A stretch of DNA of 64,000 bases from Cognataquiflexum aquatile (GTDB lineage Bacteria; Bacteroidota; Bacteroidia; Cytophagales; Cyclobacteriaceae): assembly GCF_003316845.1 (NCBI RefSeq), contig NZ_QMIK01000001.1, forward strand, positions 62,001 through 126,000, written 5' to 3'. This document shows positions 16,993 to 25,106 of the stretch, in pieces (positions within the stretch are counted from its first letter, which is position 1; each line of letters begins with the position of its first letter). A program made the translations under genes and the position numbers. The notes beneath the pieces are model-generated. The model made no database searches, was not told the DNA's origin, and saw only the letters and a list, made by a program, of their open reading frames with translations.

Positions 16993-18117
16993 TCAACCCA
17001 AAGTTTCTTTTAAGACTTTATTGAAAAAGGCAACTTCCTCAATTGTCCCTGTACTAACCCTGCACCAATCATCAAAAGGAGGAAAAGGCCTTCCGACCAC
17101 AACTCCCTTGGCTAACATTGTTTTCGCCAATTCTTTCACATCTTGGTTTGCATGGAAAAAAACAAAATTTGCCTGAGAGGGCAGGTAAGTCAATTTCAGT
17201 TCATCCAAGGTCGCCTCGATCATTTTTCTGGCCTCTAGGTTCTTTTGAAGACTGAATTGGTAAAAATCATTTTCCTGAAGCGCTGCTTTTCCGGCTTCAA
17301 TCGCCATTATGTTGGTATTGGCAACCACCCTTTCGGAAAGTTTTTTTGCGATATCAGGCCTTGCGACAAGGTATCCCAATCTGATACCGGCTAGACCATA
17401 GACTTTGGAGAGGGTTTTGGACACAATGACGTCTTTTCCCTCCTTTACCAATTTGACCATAGAGGGATAGTTGGGATCTTCTATGTAATCGCAATAAGCT
17501 TCGTCGCTAAAAACCATCGTCTTTCTACTTACTGTTTCACAAAAATCCAAAACCTCATTTGCGGGTAGCAATTTCCCTGTTGGGTTGTTGGGATTACATA
17601 AGAAGACAAGCTTGGTCTTTGGGGAGACGCGCTTTTCAATTTCTTTCAAATCATAATTCATGTCTTTATCCAAAGGCACCCAATTGATTGTGGCACCCCA
17701 GGTTTCGGCATAGGTCATCAAGGACAGGAATGTAGGCAAACCAGAAATCACCTCATCGCCTTTTCCTGCATAAGTAATTCCTGTGATCTTTAGCCCTTCG
17801 GTAGATCCTGCAACCAATACAATATGGTCTGGAGTCACGCCTTCTTTTTTGGCTATCATTTCTACCAAAGGCGCATTGTATCCCCAAGGATACCTGCAAC
17901 TGATATCAAAAGCATCCTGCATGGCCTTTCGGACTTTTTGCGAAGGTCCATATGGGTTTTCATTTGAGCCGAGCCTAATGGGATTATCCAAAGGTCTTGG
18001 ATTGTACTTAACAATTTCCTCGGCTGATAGCTTGCTGAATGAACCTGTACCGGTAAGTAAAGCCGCCCCGCCGGCCAAAGATGCACTTCTTAACCAATCT
18101 CTTCTGGAAAATTTCAT
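16993..18117 (-). CDS. Tat-exported HisC-like aminotransferase
   Basis: The 374-residue protein has the fold type I aminotransferase core: SNENPYGPS (about residues 51-59), FLCNPNNPTG (about 172-181), DEAYCDY and the pyridoxal phosphate site SKTLSKVYGLAGIRLGY with Lys238. This matches histidinol-phosphate aminotransferase relatives. Unusually it carries an N-terminal twin-arginine signal (SRRDWLRSASLAGGAALL), so it should work outside the cytoplasm. That makes a role in histidine biosynthesis unlikely. It is followed in the same operon by a GNAT acetyltransferase. A shift in the start site would remove the signal, but the hydrophobic SLAGGAALLTGTG segment after the arginines is convincing. 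Confidence 0.85.
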   Translation of the reverse strand: MKFSRRDWLRSASLAGGAALLTGTGSFSKLSAEEIVKYNPRPLDNPIRLGSNENPYGPSQKVRKAMQDAFDISCRYPWGYNAPLVEMIAKKEGVTPDHIVLVAGSTEGLKITGITYAGKGDEVISGLPTFLSLMTYAETWGATINWVPLDKDMNYDLKEIEKRVSPKTKLVFLCNPNNPTGKLLPANEVLDFCETVSRKTMVFSDEAYCDYIEDPNYPSMVKLVKEGKDVIVSKTLSKVYGLAGIRLGYLVARPDIAKKLSERVVANTNIMAIEAGKAALQENDFYQFSLQKNLEARKMIEATLDELKLTYLPSQANFVFFHANQDVKELAKTMLAKGVVVGRPFPPFDDWCRVSTGTIEEVAFFNKVLKETLG

Positions 18118-18340
18118 ATGATTCTGATTTGAGTCAAAATGTAATAATATCAGTTTTTTATTCCTAATCCATACCCCAAGGATTGCGCTAAATCGGTAAA
18201 TATCGCCGAAACAGAAAATTTTTTACCATTTTCATAAATGCAAGAAAAAAAACTAGGTAATTATTATCATTTTCAAAATAAAGTACTTAAATTTTATCAA
18301 ATACTTATCAATTAGTCTTTTATCCCAAAATAATACTGCC

Positions 18341-19132
18341 ATGAAAAAATTAATCATTTTCTTGTTTGTGGGTATTTTTGCCGTTTCTATGGCAAACGCC
18401 CAGGCGCCAAATTATCTGGTATTTGAGTTTATCAAAGTAGAATCGAATCAGACATATGATTTTATCGAGTTCAAGGATTTTATGGAAAAAATCTATGTGG
18501 CTGCGGTTAACGACAAAAAGATCAAAGGTTGGGACTTTTGGGCTCTGCAATCCGGTGCTGACCCGAGTGAATTCCAATACATTACCATTACCTATTATGA
18601 CAATCCTGTGACGATGATGAATGGATTTCAAGACGAGGAAATGGTCAAATATGCCATGATCGCTTATCCGCATCTGACTGAAAAACAGGTGGTAGAAAAG
18701 TTTAACGAAGCGATAAAGAGCCGGGATCTGGCACAGAGAGCCTACATGCAGGAAATCGCCACAACAAAGGATAACTTCAACCTAAAAAAAGGCTCATTGG
18801 CTTCTTTTGATATGATGAAAGCAGTGGAAGGAAGATTCCAGGAATATGAAAAAGCCGAAAAAGAAGTCTTTCAAAAAATCCATCAAAGCAGAATCGAAAA
18901 GGGTTTGATGGGGAGTTGGAGTCTCTTGAGAACTGCGCTTCCCTTTGGGAGCGAGGCCAAATACACCCATTTGACCATGAATATGTTTAAAGATTACCTG
19001 CAGTTTTTTAACGGGCAGGAATATGAAGACATGGAATCCACAGCGGAACAGAGAGCTGCCATGGAAAAAGGAATCCAAGCCAGAGAACAGAAATACATTT
19101 ACCTAGCTACTTTGGAGAATTCTGTCAGGTAA
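18341..19132 (+). CDS. Secreted protein with two copies of a dimeric alpha/beta-barrel-like domain
   Basis: The 263-residue protein begins with a signal peptide (MKKLIIFLFVGIFAVSMANA). The mature part contains two similar halves: YLVFEFIKVESNQTYDFIEF to SEFQYITITYYDN (about residues 24-90) and SLASFDMMKAVEGRFQEYEKA to AKYTHLTMNMF (about residues 145-225). Both halves start with a strand, a helix with many acidic and aromatic residues, then Gly-Trp-(x)5-Leu-type pieces (KGWDFWALQS, MGSWSLLRTA) and a closing strand, as in two-domain stress-type alpha/beta-barrel proteins. No catalytic residues are identified. Function unknown. A hairpin terminator follows directly. Confidence 0.75.
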   Translation: MKKLIIFLFVGIFAVSMANAQAPNYLVFEFIKVESNQTYDFIEFKDFMEKIYVAAVNDKKIKGWDFWALQSGADPSEFQYITITYYDNPVTMMNGFQDEEMVKYAMIAYPHLTEKQVVEKFNEAIKSRDLAQRAYMQEIATTKDNFNLKKGSLASFDMMKAVEGRFQEYEKAEKEVFQKIHQSRIEKGLMGSWSLLRTALPFGSEAKYTHLTMNMFKDYLQFFNGQEYEDMESTAEQRAAMEKGIQAREQKYIYLATLENSVR

Positions 19133-19144
19133 AGCCAAAAAAAG

Positions 19145-19184
19145 TAATAACGGTGACAAGCTCCAAAGGATTGTCACCGTTATT
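19145..19184. terminator. Bidirectional terminator
   Basis: TAATAACGGTGACAA pairs with TTGTCACCGTTATT (stem of about 14 bp), followed by a T run on the plus strand. It separates the secreted protein from the convergent aldo/keto reductase. Confidence 0.85.
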
Positions 19185-19190
19185 TTTTTG

Positions 19191-20210
19191 TTATGATTGG
19201 AGGATTTTTTCAATTTTATTCAATTCTTCGGAAGAGAAAACCAGGTTTTTGACGGCGTTCACATTTTCCGCCAATTGTTCCGGTTTGCTCACACCGACCA
19301 AAACAGTGGTAATCCTTGGATCTTTCAATAACCAGGCTATGGCCATTTGTGCCAGACTTTGACCCCGGCCCAAAGCGATTTTATTGAGTTCTCTTACTTT
19401 ATTTATCACTGCCTCAGAAACCTGATCCTTTTTGAGGTATCGGCCATCCTTTGCAATTCTGCTGTCTTCCGGGATTCCTTTGAGGTATTTGTCTGTCAGG
19501 ATTCCTTGTTCAAGTGGAGAAAATGCAATTGATCCGACGCCTTTTTCTCCCAAGACCTCCAATAAACCACCTTCCACCCATCTGTCAAACATGCTATATC
19601 TCGGTTGGTGGATAAACAGTGGTGTCCCCATTTCCTTCAATATTTTGTAGGCTTTGGCAGTATCTTCTGCATTGTATTGTGATATTCCGGCGTACAAAGC
19701 TTTACCCTGCCTGACGATTTGATCCAAGGCCCCCATAGTTTCCTCTAGTGGTGTTCCTGGGTCCGGTCTGTGATGGTAAAAAACATCCACATAATCGAGT
19801 CCCATTCTTTTCAAACTTTGGTCAAGTGAAGCTATCAGGTATTTTCTCGATCCGTGATTGCCATAAGGTCCCGGCCACATGTCCCAACCTGCTTTGGTAG
19901 ATATGATCAGTTCGTCCCTGTATGGAAGAAAGTCCTTTTGCATAATTCTGCCAAAAGTCTCTTCAGCAGAACCATATGGAGGGCCGTAATTATTGGCTAG
20001 GTCAAAGTGGGTAATTCCAAAATCAAAGGCTTGGCGCAGGATATTCCTTGCATTTTTAAAATCAGCATTATGTCCGAAGTTATGCCATAATCCTAGGGAA
20101 ATCATTGGCAACATAATGCCGCTGTTGCCGCATCTTCTAAATTCCATGGAGTCGTACCTTTCTCCATTTGCATGGTACATGGGTAGGGGCTGGTGGTCGT
20201 TGATATGCAT
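19191..20210 (-). CDS. Aldo/keto reductase (YghZ/glyceraldehyde 3-phosphate reductase type)
   Basis: The 339-residue protein is a TIM-barrel aldo/keto reductase. The catalytic tetrad is seen as Asp70 and Tyr75 in HFDLANNYG, Lys106 in ISTKAGWD, and His146/147 in YHHRPD. The central GKALYAGISQYNAED strand and the NADPH-binding C-terminal KDPRITTVLVGVSKPEQL are typical. The N-terminal extension (about 20 residues, MHINDHQPLPMYHANGERYD) and the WDMWPGPYG insertion match the YghZ branch that reduces L-glyceraldehyde 3-phosphate or methylglyoxal. It follows the patatin gene by 20 nt and may share its transcript. Start codon chosen at the first ATG; a later ATG (residue 11) would also be possible. 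Confidence 0.9.
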   Translation of the reverse strand: MHINDHQPLPMYHANGERYDSMEFRRCGNSGIMLPMISLGLWHNFGHNADFKNARNILRQAFDFGITHFDLANNYGPPYGSAEETFGRIMQKDFLPYRDELIISTKAGWDMWPGPYGNHGSRKYLIASLDQSLKRMGLDYVDVFYHHRPDPGTPLEETMGALDQIVRQGKALYAGISQYNAEDTAKAYKILKEMGTPLFIHQPRYSMFDRWVEGGLLEVLGEKGVGSIAFSPLEQGILTDKYLKGIPEDSRIAKDGRYLKKDQVSEAVINKVRELNKIALGRGQSLAQMAIAWLLKDPRITTVLVGVSKPEQLAENVNAVKNLVFSSEELNKIEKILQS

Positions 20211-20230
20211 TGTATTTATTTAAATAGGTT

Positions 20231-21253
20231 TTAGGATTTATTATCAATTAAATTATTGATTATTTCATCAATCTTTTCCTGGTTGTTTTGGACAAATTGG
20301 ACACCTGCTCTTTTCAGAGCAGCCATATTCCTTTTGGTGGCATTTGCCATGTCAGAATTGGCATCTCCGATTGGCGGTTCCAACCTGATGTAACCTTGTC
20401 TGTTATTGCCTGCATCAAAAAGCCATTCCAACTGATGTGAAACTGTCTCCGAATTGCCTGACATCATGATATCAATCAGTGGTTTGATCCATTCTACCGT
20501 TCCAAAGTTTTTTGCTTCCTTGTAAGGAATGGGTTTTTTGACCGATCCGGTACCGATGGAGATCATCATCATGTCCTTAGAAGTTGGATTGGCAATGTCG
20601 CCAAATATACATTTTCTAGCTTCTGCATAGGCACACATCGCCGGATTATTGGCGAAAACACCACCATCTATTAACGGAAAGGATTCCGCTGCTTTGGATT
20701 GGATCAATGCCGTTTCGAAGTAGGTGGGTGCGGCAGAGGTAGCCTGACTTAAGTCCCGGACATAAAAATCCTCGGTTTCGCTTTCGACGGCCTTAGAATG
20801 CTTGAAAAACTTCGCTTTTCTTTCCTCGATGTCATATGAGGTAAAAAGGCAGGGACGAATCAGTTGGCTTAGGAGAGTGTCACCAAAATATTCATTAAGG
20901 GATTTTTTTAAATTGGTGTTCGAATACTTCTCGTCTTTGAGTCCATAGAATGTTTTGACTTTTTGGGAAAAAGGATTACTGAAAATTTCTTCCCCGTTTT
21001 TCAAATACAATTCAACAACCTCAGCGAGCGTATATTTTGGTTTTTTGGGATCATTTTCACTTGGAATCAACATTCCGCAACCCAATATCCCACCGGTACT
21101 TGTACCTGCTACAAAGTCAACATAGTCGACAAGTCTCGCATCAGGATCGAATAACCGGTCCTGAAGGCGTTGCTCAATCAGTGCCAAAATTGTTCCTGGG
21201 ATGATTCCTCTGATTCCACCTCCATCAATGGAGATGATGGTTACTTTTTTCAT
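20231..21253 (-). CDS. Patatin-like phospholipase
   Basis: The 340-residue protein has the patatin catalytic dyad: the oxyanion loop DGGGIRGIIPG (residues 10-20), nucleophile elbow GTSTGG with Ser52, and Asp in LIDGGVFANNP (about residue 197). It has no signal peptide, so it acts in the cytoplasm or on the inner face of the membrane as an acyl hydrolase on phospholipids or a similar ester. The aldo/keto reductase gene follows on the same strand. There is no adjacent nucleotidyltransferase, so I see no reason to view it as a CBASS effector. Confidence 0.9.
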   Translation of the reverse strand: MKKVTIISIDGGGIRGIIPGTILALIEQRLQDRLFDPDARLVDYVDFVAGTSTGGILGCGMLIPSENDPKKPKYTLAEVVELYLKNGEEIFSNPFSQKVKTFYGLKDEKYSNTNLKKSLNEYFGDTLLSQLIRPCLFTSYDIEERKAKFFKHSKAVESETEDFYVRDLSQATSAAPTYFETALIQSKAAESFPLIDGGVFANNPAMCAYAEARKCIFGDIANPTSKDMMMISIGTGSVKKPIPYKEAKNFGTVEWIKPLIDIMMSGNSETVSHQLEWLFDAGNNRQGYIRLEPPIGDANSDMANATKRNMAALKRAGVQFVQNNQEKIDEIINNLIDNKS

Positions 21254-21569
21254 GGTTATTTGGGTCTTGTTAAAAATAATGAACGTAAGTCGGCAGTTTT
21301 GCTGCCTATAATTTAACTGTCAGGTCGAAGCTATTCAATGATTTTTTTATTGAAAGTATTTTGATAGGATTCAATAGGTAATTTTTAGAACGGAAATTCT
21401 GCTTTTGCTATGAACTCATGCCATCAGAAATGACATAATGGATTTCTATTTCTAAATTTAACACTTTAGAGGTATCCATTTCGCTGTAGAATCAAAAAAC
21501 AGTTCCTAATTATTTCCAAAAAACTGCAAGTCACCAATTAATATTTTTACTTCTTCCGTTGAAAAGGAA
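21254..21569. other. Intergenic stretch between YfcC and patatin genes
   Basis: This 316-bp stretch is AT-rich and contains only a small hairpin (GGCAG TTTTG CTGCC, 21292-21306) just upstream of the patatin gene. I see no gene and no other signal. Confidence 0.4.
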
Positions 21570-22904
21570 TTAAGAAAAAACAATTATACCCAACAAAATA
21601 CCCGACATTCCTATCAACAGCAAAATCAGAATCGGTTTCCAGGCCACCCTCATCCATTCTTTGTATGAAATTCCCGATGCTGCCAAAATAGCCATCAAAG
21701 CACCGTTTGTCGGAGTGACCAAATCCATGAGGCCTGCGCCGTATTGATATGCCAAAACCACAACCTGTCGGGACATACCTATCAAATCCGCAATGGGCGC
21801 CAACAATGGCATCGTCAAAACAGCCTGACCTGAAGTACTTGGCACCGGGATATGTAAAATACATTGTCCGACCAACATCGAAACTGCCGAAAGCCCAAGC
21901 GGCAAACCTTCCAAAGGGCTGAATAAACCAAGGATAATCGTGTCAATAATCTGCCCTTCCTGCATGATGAGGTAAATGCTCCGGGCCATCCCTACAATCA
22001 CCCCGGCAAAGATAAGTTCTCCAAAACCCTCAGAATAGGCCCTTGCTGTCCCGTTGATTCCAAGCTTTCCCAAAATACCTGCGGTCATTCCCAAAACAAA
22101 GAAAATGGCTGACATTTCATTGTAATTCCAACCCCAATTGGTCAAGCCAAAGACCATTATTCCGAAAGTAAGGGCAACAAGAAGTAAAATAATAACATGG
22201 GAATTGGACAGTTTCATTGGTTTTTTACCAACCAAATCCGATTGGAATGAATTGTCTTTTCCGGTTTTGATAAAATAGATAATCCAAAAAGCCAAAGCCA
22301 AGATCAGAAAAACCAACCGAAACAGACTTCCTGAAAACACAGGTACTTCAGCCACTTTTTGGGCGATGATTACACCAAATGGGTTCGTTGGACCAAATGA
22401 ACCACCGATTACAGCAGAACCCAAGCTGAAGGCAATAACAGCAGTTTTGGTATAGCCTATTTTGGTAGATAAAACCATCAGAAGAGGTACCATGGCAATC
22501 ACCTCCTCTTGGAAACCGCTCAGGTTGCCCATGGCAGCAAAGAGTACCCCGATAATTACGGTCAGAAATGATTTGGCATTGTTGAACCTGAAAATCAAAA
22601 CTTCCAACCCACGGCTGAATGCACCGGTTTTCTCAACCACATAAAATGCTCCTCCGATTATCAAAATCAAAACCACTACCTCAGCTCCTTCAATAAATCC
22701 TTCAGGAATACTGAGAAACATTTTCCCTATGCTTACAGGGTTGTTTTCCTGTTGTGTATAGCTTCCCTGAACTACAACTTCCCTGCCTGATGCTTCATCC
22801 AAAATCCGGTCATAAGATCCTGCAGGGACGATATAGGTCAGCATGGTAGCGAAACCAATAAAGACAAGCATGATGATCAGTGGGTGGGGAAAGGATAGTT
22901 TCAT
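21570..22904 (-). CDS. YfcC family (C4-dicarboxylate/amino acid carrier) membrane transporter
   Basis: The 444-residue protein has about 11-12 hydrophobic helices. The N-terminal FPHPLIIMLVFIGFATMLTYIVPAGSYDR with the following VPAGxYxR is the YfcC/ArcD-like beginning, and VPSTSGQAVLTMPLLAPIADLIGMSRQ near residues 355-381 is the family's second re-entrant loop. Related proteins move arginine/ornithine or C4-dicarboxylates; the substrate here is not determined. No clear signal peptide is present, as expected for a polytopic inner membrane protein. The next minus-strand gene upstream is the flavin monooxygenase, 60 bp away, so they may be one transcript. Confidence 0.85.
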   Translation of the reverse strand: MKLSFPHPLIIMLVFIGFATMLTYIVPAGSYDRILDEASGREVVVQGSYTQQENNPVSIGKMFLSIPEGFIEGAEVVVLILIIGGAFYVVEKTGAFSRGLEVLIFRFNNAKSFLTVIIGVLFAAMGNLSGFQEEVIAMVPLLMVLSTKIGYTKTAVIAFSLGSAVIGGSFGPTNPFGVIIAQKVAEVPVFSGSLFRLVFLILALAFWIIYFIKTGKDNSFQSDLVGKKPMKLSNSHVIILLLVALTFGIMVFGLTNWGWNYNEMSAIFFVLGMTAGILGKLGINGTARAYSEGFGELIFAGVIVGMARSIYLIMQEGQIIDTIILGLFSPLEGLPLGLSAVSMLVGQCILHIPVPSTSGQAVLTMPLLAPIADLIGMSRQVVVLAYQYGAGLMDLVTPTNGALMAILAASGISYKEWMRVAWKPILILLLIGMSGILLGIIVFS

Positions 22905-22964
22905 GGGGCAGGGCTTTATTTGGAGTCAATAGGATTGAAGTACATTTTTCGAACTCTTATAATC

Positions 22965-24296
22965 TCAGACCAAATCGGAAGTAACTTGAGCCTTCCTTTT
23001 TGAAACATAATCCTTGGGCAAGTATTTTAGCAATTGCTTTTTGAAGATGTGGAAATCCACAGTAATTGTATGCCTTGGGGTGTCAATTTGTCTATAATGA
23101 GGATGTGTAACTTCCTTTTCGCAAAGTTCTTTGATATTGGAAGGCCTATTCCATTTTCCGGCGATTTCCCTTGCCATGATTTTTGCCTGTAATTCTGAAC
23201 CTGGCCAAATACAGCCCAAAGGTTGAAACATCCCCACAAAATAGAGATTTCGGAACTCAGGATGGAACATTTTCAAGTAAAGCGGAACCGGTCCTGAACT
23301 GTAGTCAATAAATTTTTTGTCGAAGAAAGGGTGGGAGAGGTAGTAGCCGGTGCAGGCAATAATGGTATCAAATTCATCCTCACTGCCGTCTTCAAAAATG
23401 ATTTTTTTCCCTTCCAATCTTTTGATATCGGGACGTGGCTTTACTTTTCCGTGTCGGATTTTGTAAAGCAACTCGTCATTGATGGTAGGGTGGGTTTCTC
23501 CGAATTTGTTCTCCACTTTCCTCAAACCATAAAGATGGTTGTCCCCAACCATTATCTTGAGCAATACATCAAAGAAGAAACTCCTTATTTTAAGTGGAAT
23601 CCAGGCACTTCTTTCACCTATTTTGTCTGAAGGCTGACCAAAAAAGAATTTGGGAATAATGCGATATCCGCGTCTCCAGGAGATGGCAGTCACCTTACTT
23701 ACACGGCTTGTTTCCACCGCAACATCACAGGCAGAGTTTCCTCCGCCAATGACCAATACTTTTTTGTCTTTGAAAGGCTCTGCTTTTTTAAAGGAATGGG
23801 AGTGGAGAAATTCACCTGTAAATTTACCAGGATACGCAGGCCACCTTGGATTCCAATGATGACCGTTGCAGACAACCAAGTCAGAAAACTCCTCGGTTTT
23901 TCTTATTCCATCTGTTTCAGTGGTGATTTGCCATTTGTTCTGACTGATCCATTCGCAATGAATGACCATTGTATTGAACCGGATATGTTCTATCAGCCCA
24001 AAATGATTGGCGTAGGCTTGAAAATACCTTCTCAATTCATCATGGGATGGATAATCCGAAACTGAGGGATCGAAATCGTCAAAAGTAAAATCAGCATATT
24101 GGGACAGTGTTTTGGAACTGATGATATGCGTCGTCTCAAAAACGCTTGAATGGCCTTCATTTTCAGAATAAACCCAGTTTCCACCCACTTCTGAATTCCG
24201 GTCAAAGCATATTGCGTCAATACTTTGGTCCAGGAGATTTTTCAAAGCAGTAATTCCGGAAGGACCAGCCCCAATGACTGCGACTTTTTTAGGCAT
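22965..24296 (-). CDS. Flavin-containing monooxygenase (FMO)
   Basis: I start at the ATG at 24296 (MPKKVAVIGAGPSGITALKN, 443 residues) because it places the FAD motif GAGPSG at residues 9-14; an open extension upstream to 24371 would fuse junk onto it. A second nucleotide motif is seen in VLVIGGGNSACDVA. The FMO fingerprint FxGxxxHxxxF is seen in FTGEFLHSHSF. These enzymes use NADPH, FAD and oxygen to oxidise soft nucleophiles. The start overlaps the stop of the sirtuin by 8 nt (24289-24296), so the two are translationally coupled. The substrate is unknown, and a Baeyer-Villiger role cannot be excluded. Confidence 0.88.
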   Translation of the reverse strand: MPKKVAVIGAGPSGITALKNLLDQSIDAICFDRNSEVGGNWVYSENEGHSSVFETTHIISSKTLSQYADFTFDDFDPSVSDYPSHDELRRYFQAYANHFGLIEHIRFNTMVIHCEWISQNKWQITTETDGIRKTEEFSDLVVCNGHHWNPRWPAYPGKFTGEFLHSHSFKKAEPFKDKKVLVIGGGNSACDVAVETSRVSKVTAISWRRGYRIIPKFFFGQPSDKIGERSAWIPLKIRSFFFDVLLKIMVGDNHLYGLRKVENKFGETHPTINDELLYKIRHGKVKPRPDIKRLEGKKIIFEDGSEDEFDTIIACTGYYLSHPFFDKKFIDYSSGPVPLYLKMFHPEFRNLYFVGMFQPLGCIWPGSELQAKIMAREIAGKWNRPSNIKELCEKEVTHPHYRQIDTPRHTITVDFHIFKKQLLKYLPKDYVSKRKAQVTSDLV

Positions 24297-24981
24297 ATTT
24301 AGAAATGATTTCTTCAGACATAATTTTGGTTCCAACCGATGCGGGAGCTTCAATTTTGTGAAGCCTATCAAAATTGGATATTTCGGGAATCTTTACATCG
24401 ATGATGTACTTTGGAGCGTTTTTTTGACTGTATGCAATCAAACCTGCTGCCGGATAAACGGCCAAAGATGTACCGATGACAGCAAAGATATCTGCCTTTG
24501 AGGTGGCTTTGATGGCGGTCTCGATCATAGGTACATTTTCACCGAACCAAACGATAAATGGCCTCAATTGGCTTCCTTTCTCACATTTATCACCGATGTT
24601 GATCTCCCAGCCCGCCATCTCATAGACTAACCTTGGATCCAAGGTACTTTGGGATTTGAATAGTTCCCCATGGAGATGAAGGATGTTGGATGAACCAGCC
24701 CTTTCATGGAGGTTGTCGACGTTTTGGGTAATGATCGTCACATCAAAAAACTGCTCCAACCTTGTCAATTCAAAATGCGCCTGATTGGGTTGCACAGAAA
24801 GGGCCTGTTTCCTTCTTTGGTTATAAAAATCGAGCACGAGTGCTGGATTTCTTCTCCATCCCACAGGAGAAGCTACTTCCATCACATCATGCCCTTCCCA
24901 AAGTCCACCACTGTCACGGAAAGTGCTGATTCCGCTTTCGGCAGATATTCCCGCTCCGGTAAGGATTACCAATTTTTTCAT
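24289..24981 (-). CDS. cobB: Sirtuin NAD-dependent protein deacylase
   Basis: The 230-residue protein has the complete sirtuin core: GAGISAESGISTFRD (residues 9-23), TQNVDNLHERAG (about 85-96) and catalytic His104 in LHLHGEL. Tyr53 and Arg56 in DFYNQRRKQ are the class III signature for removing malonyl and succinyl groups, so deacylation rather than only deacetylation is likely. The structural zinc site is missing: only Cys133 remains between His104 and PFIVWFGE, whereas many sirtuins have four cysteines there. I regard this as a feature of Bacteroidota CobB proteins. The gene is co-transcribed with the FMO gene. Confidence 0.93.
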   Translation of the reverse strand: MKKLVILTGAGISAESGISTFRDSGGLWEGHDVMEVASPVGWRRNPALVLDFYNQRRKQALSVQPNQAHFELTRLEQFFDVTIITQNVDNLHERAGSSNILHLHGELFKSQSTLDPRLVYEMAGWEINIGDKCEKGSQLRPFIVWFGENVPMIETAIKATSKADIFAVIGTSLAVYPAAGLIAYSQKNAPKYIIDVKIPEISNFDRLHKIEAPASVGTKIMSEEIISKYA

Positions 24982-25082
24982 TCCGATAAATCAGGTTGAT
25001 GGAAAGGATTGATTACAAGCCTTCAATCTCAAGAAAAAAAATGAAAAAAAGAACATAGGAACATTCACATTCAAGCAATAAA

Positions 25083-25103
25083 AAAGGGGCGATTAGCCCC
25101 TTC
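25083..25103 (-). terminator. Terminator after topA
   Basis: On the minus strand AAGGGGCTAATCGCCCCTTT forms a stem (GGGGC/GCCCC) directly after the topA stop, followed by T residues. Confidence 0.7.
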
Positions 25104-25106
25104 TTC

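Noticed and set aside
20231-21253. Patatin as a CBASS antiphage effector
   Set aside because: No cyclic nucleotide synthase or ubiquitin-like genes are nearby; the neighbour is an ordinary aldo/keto reductase.
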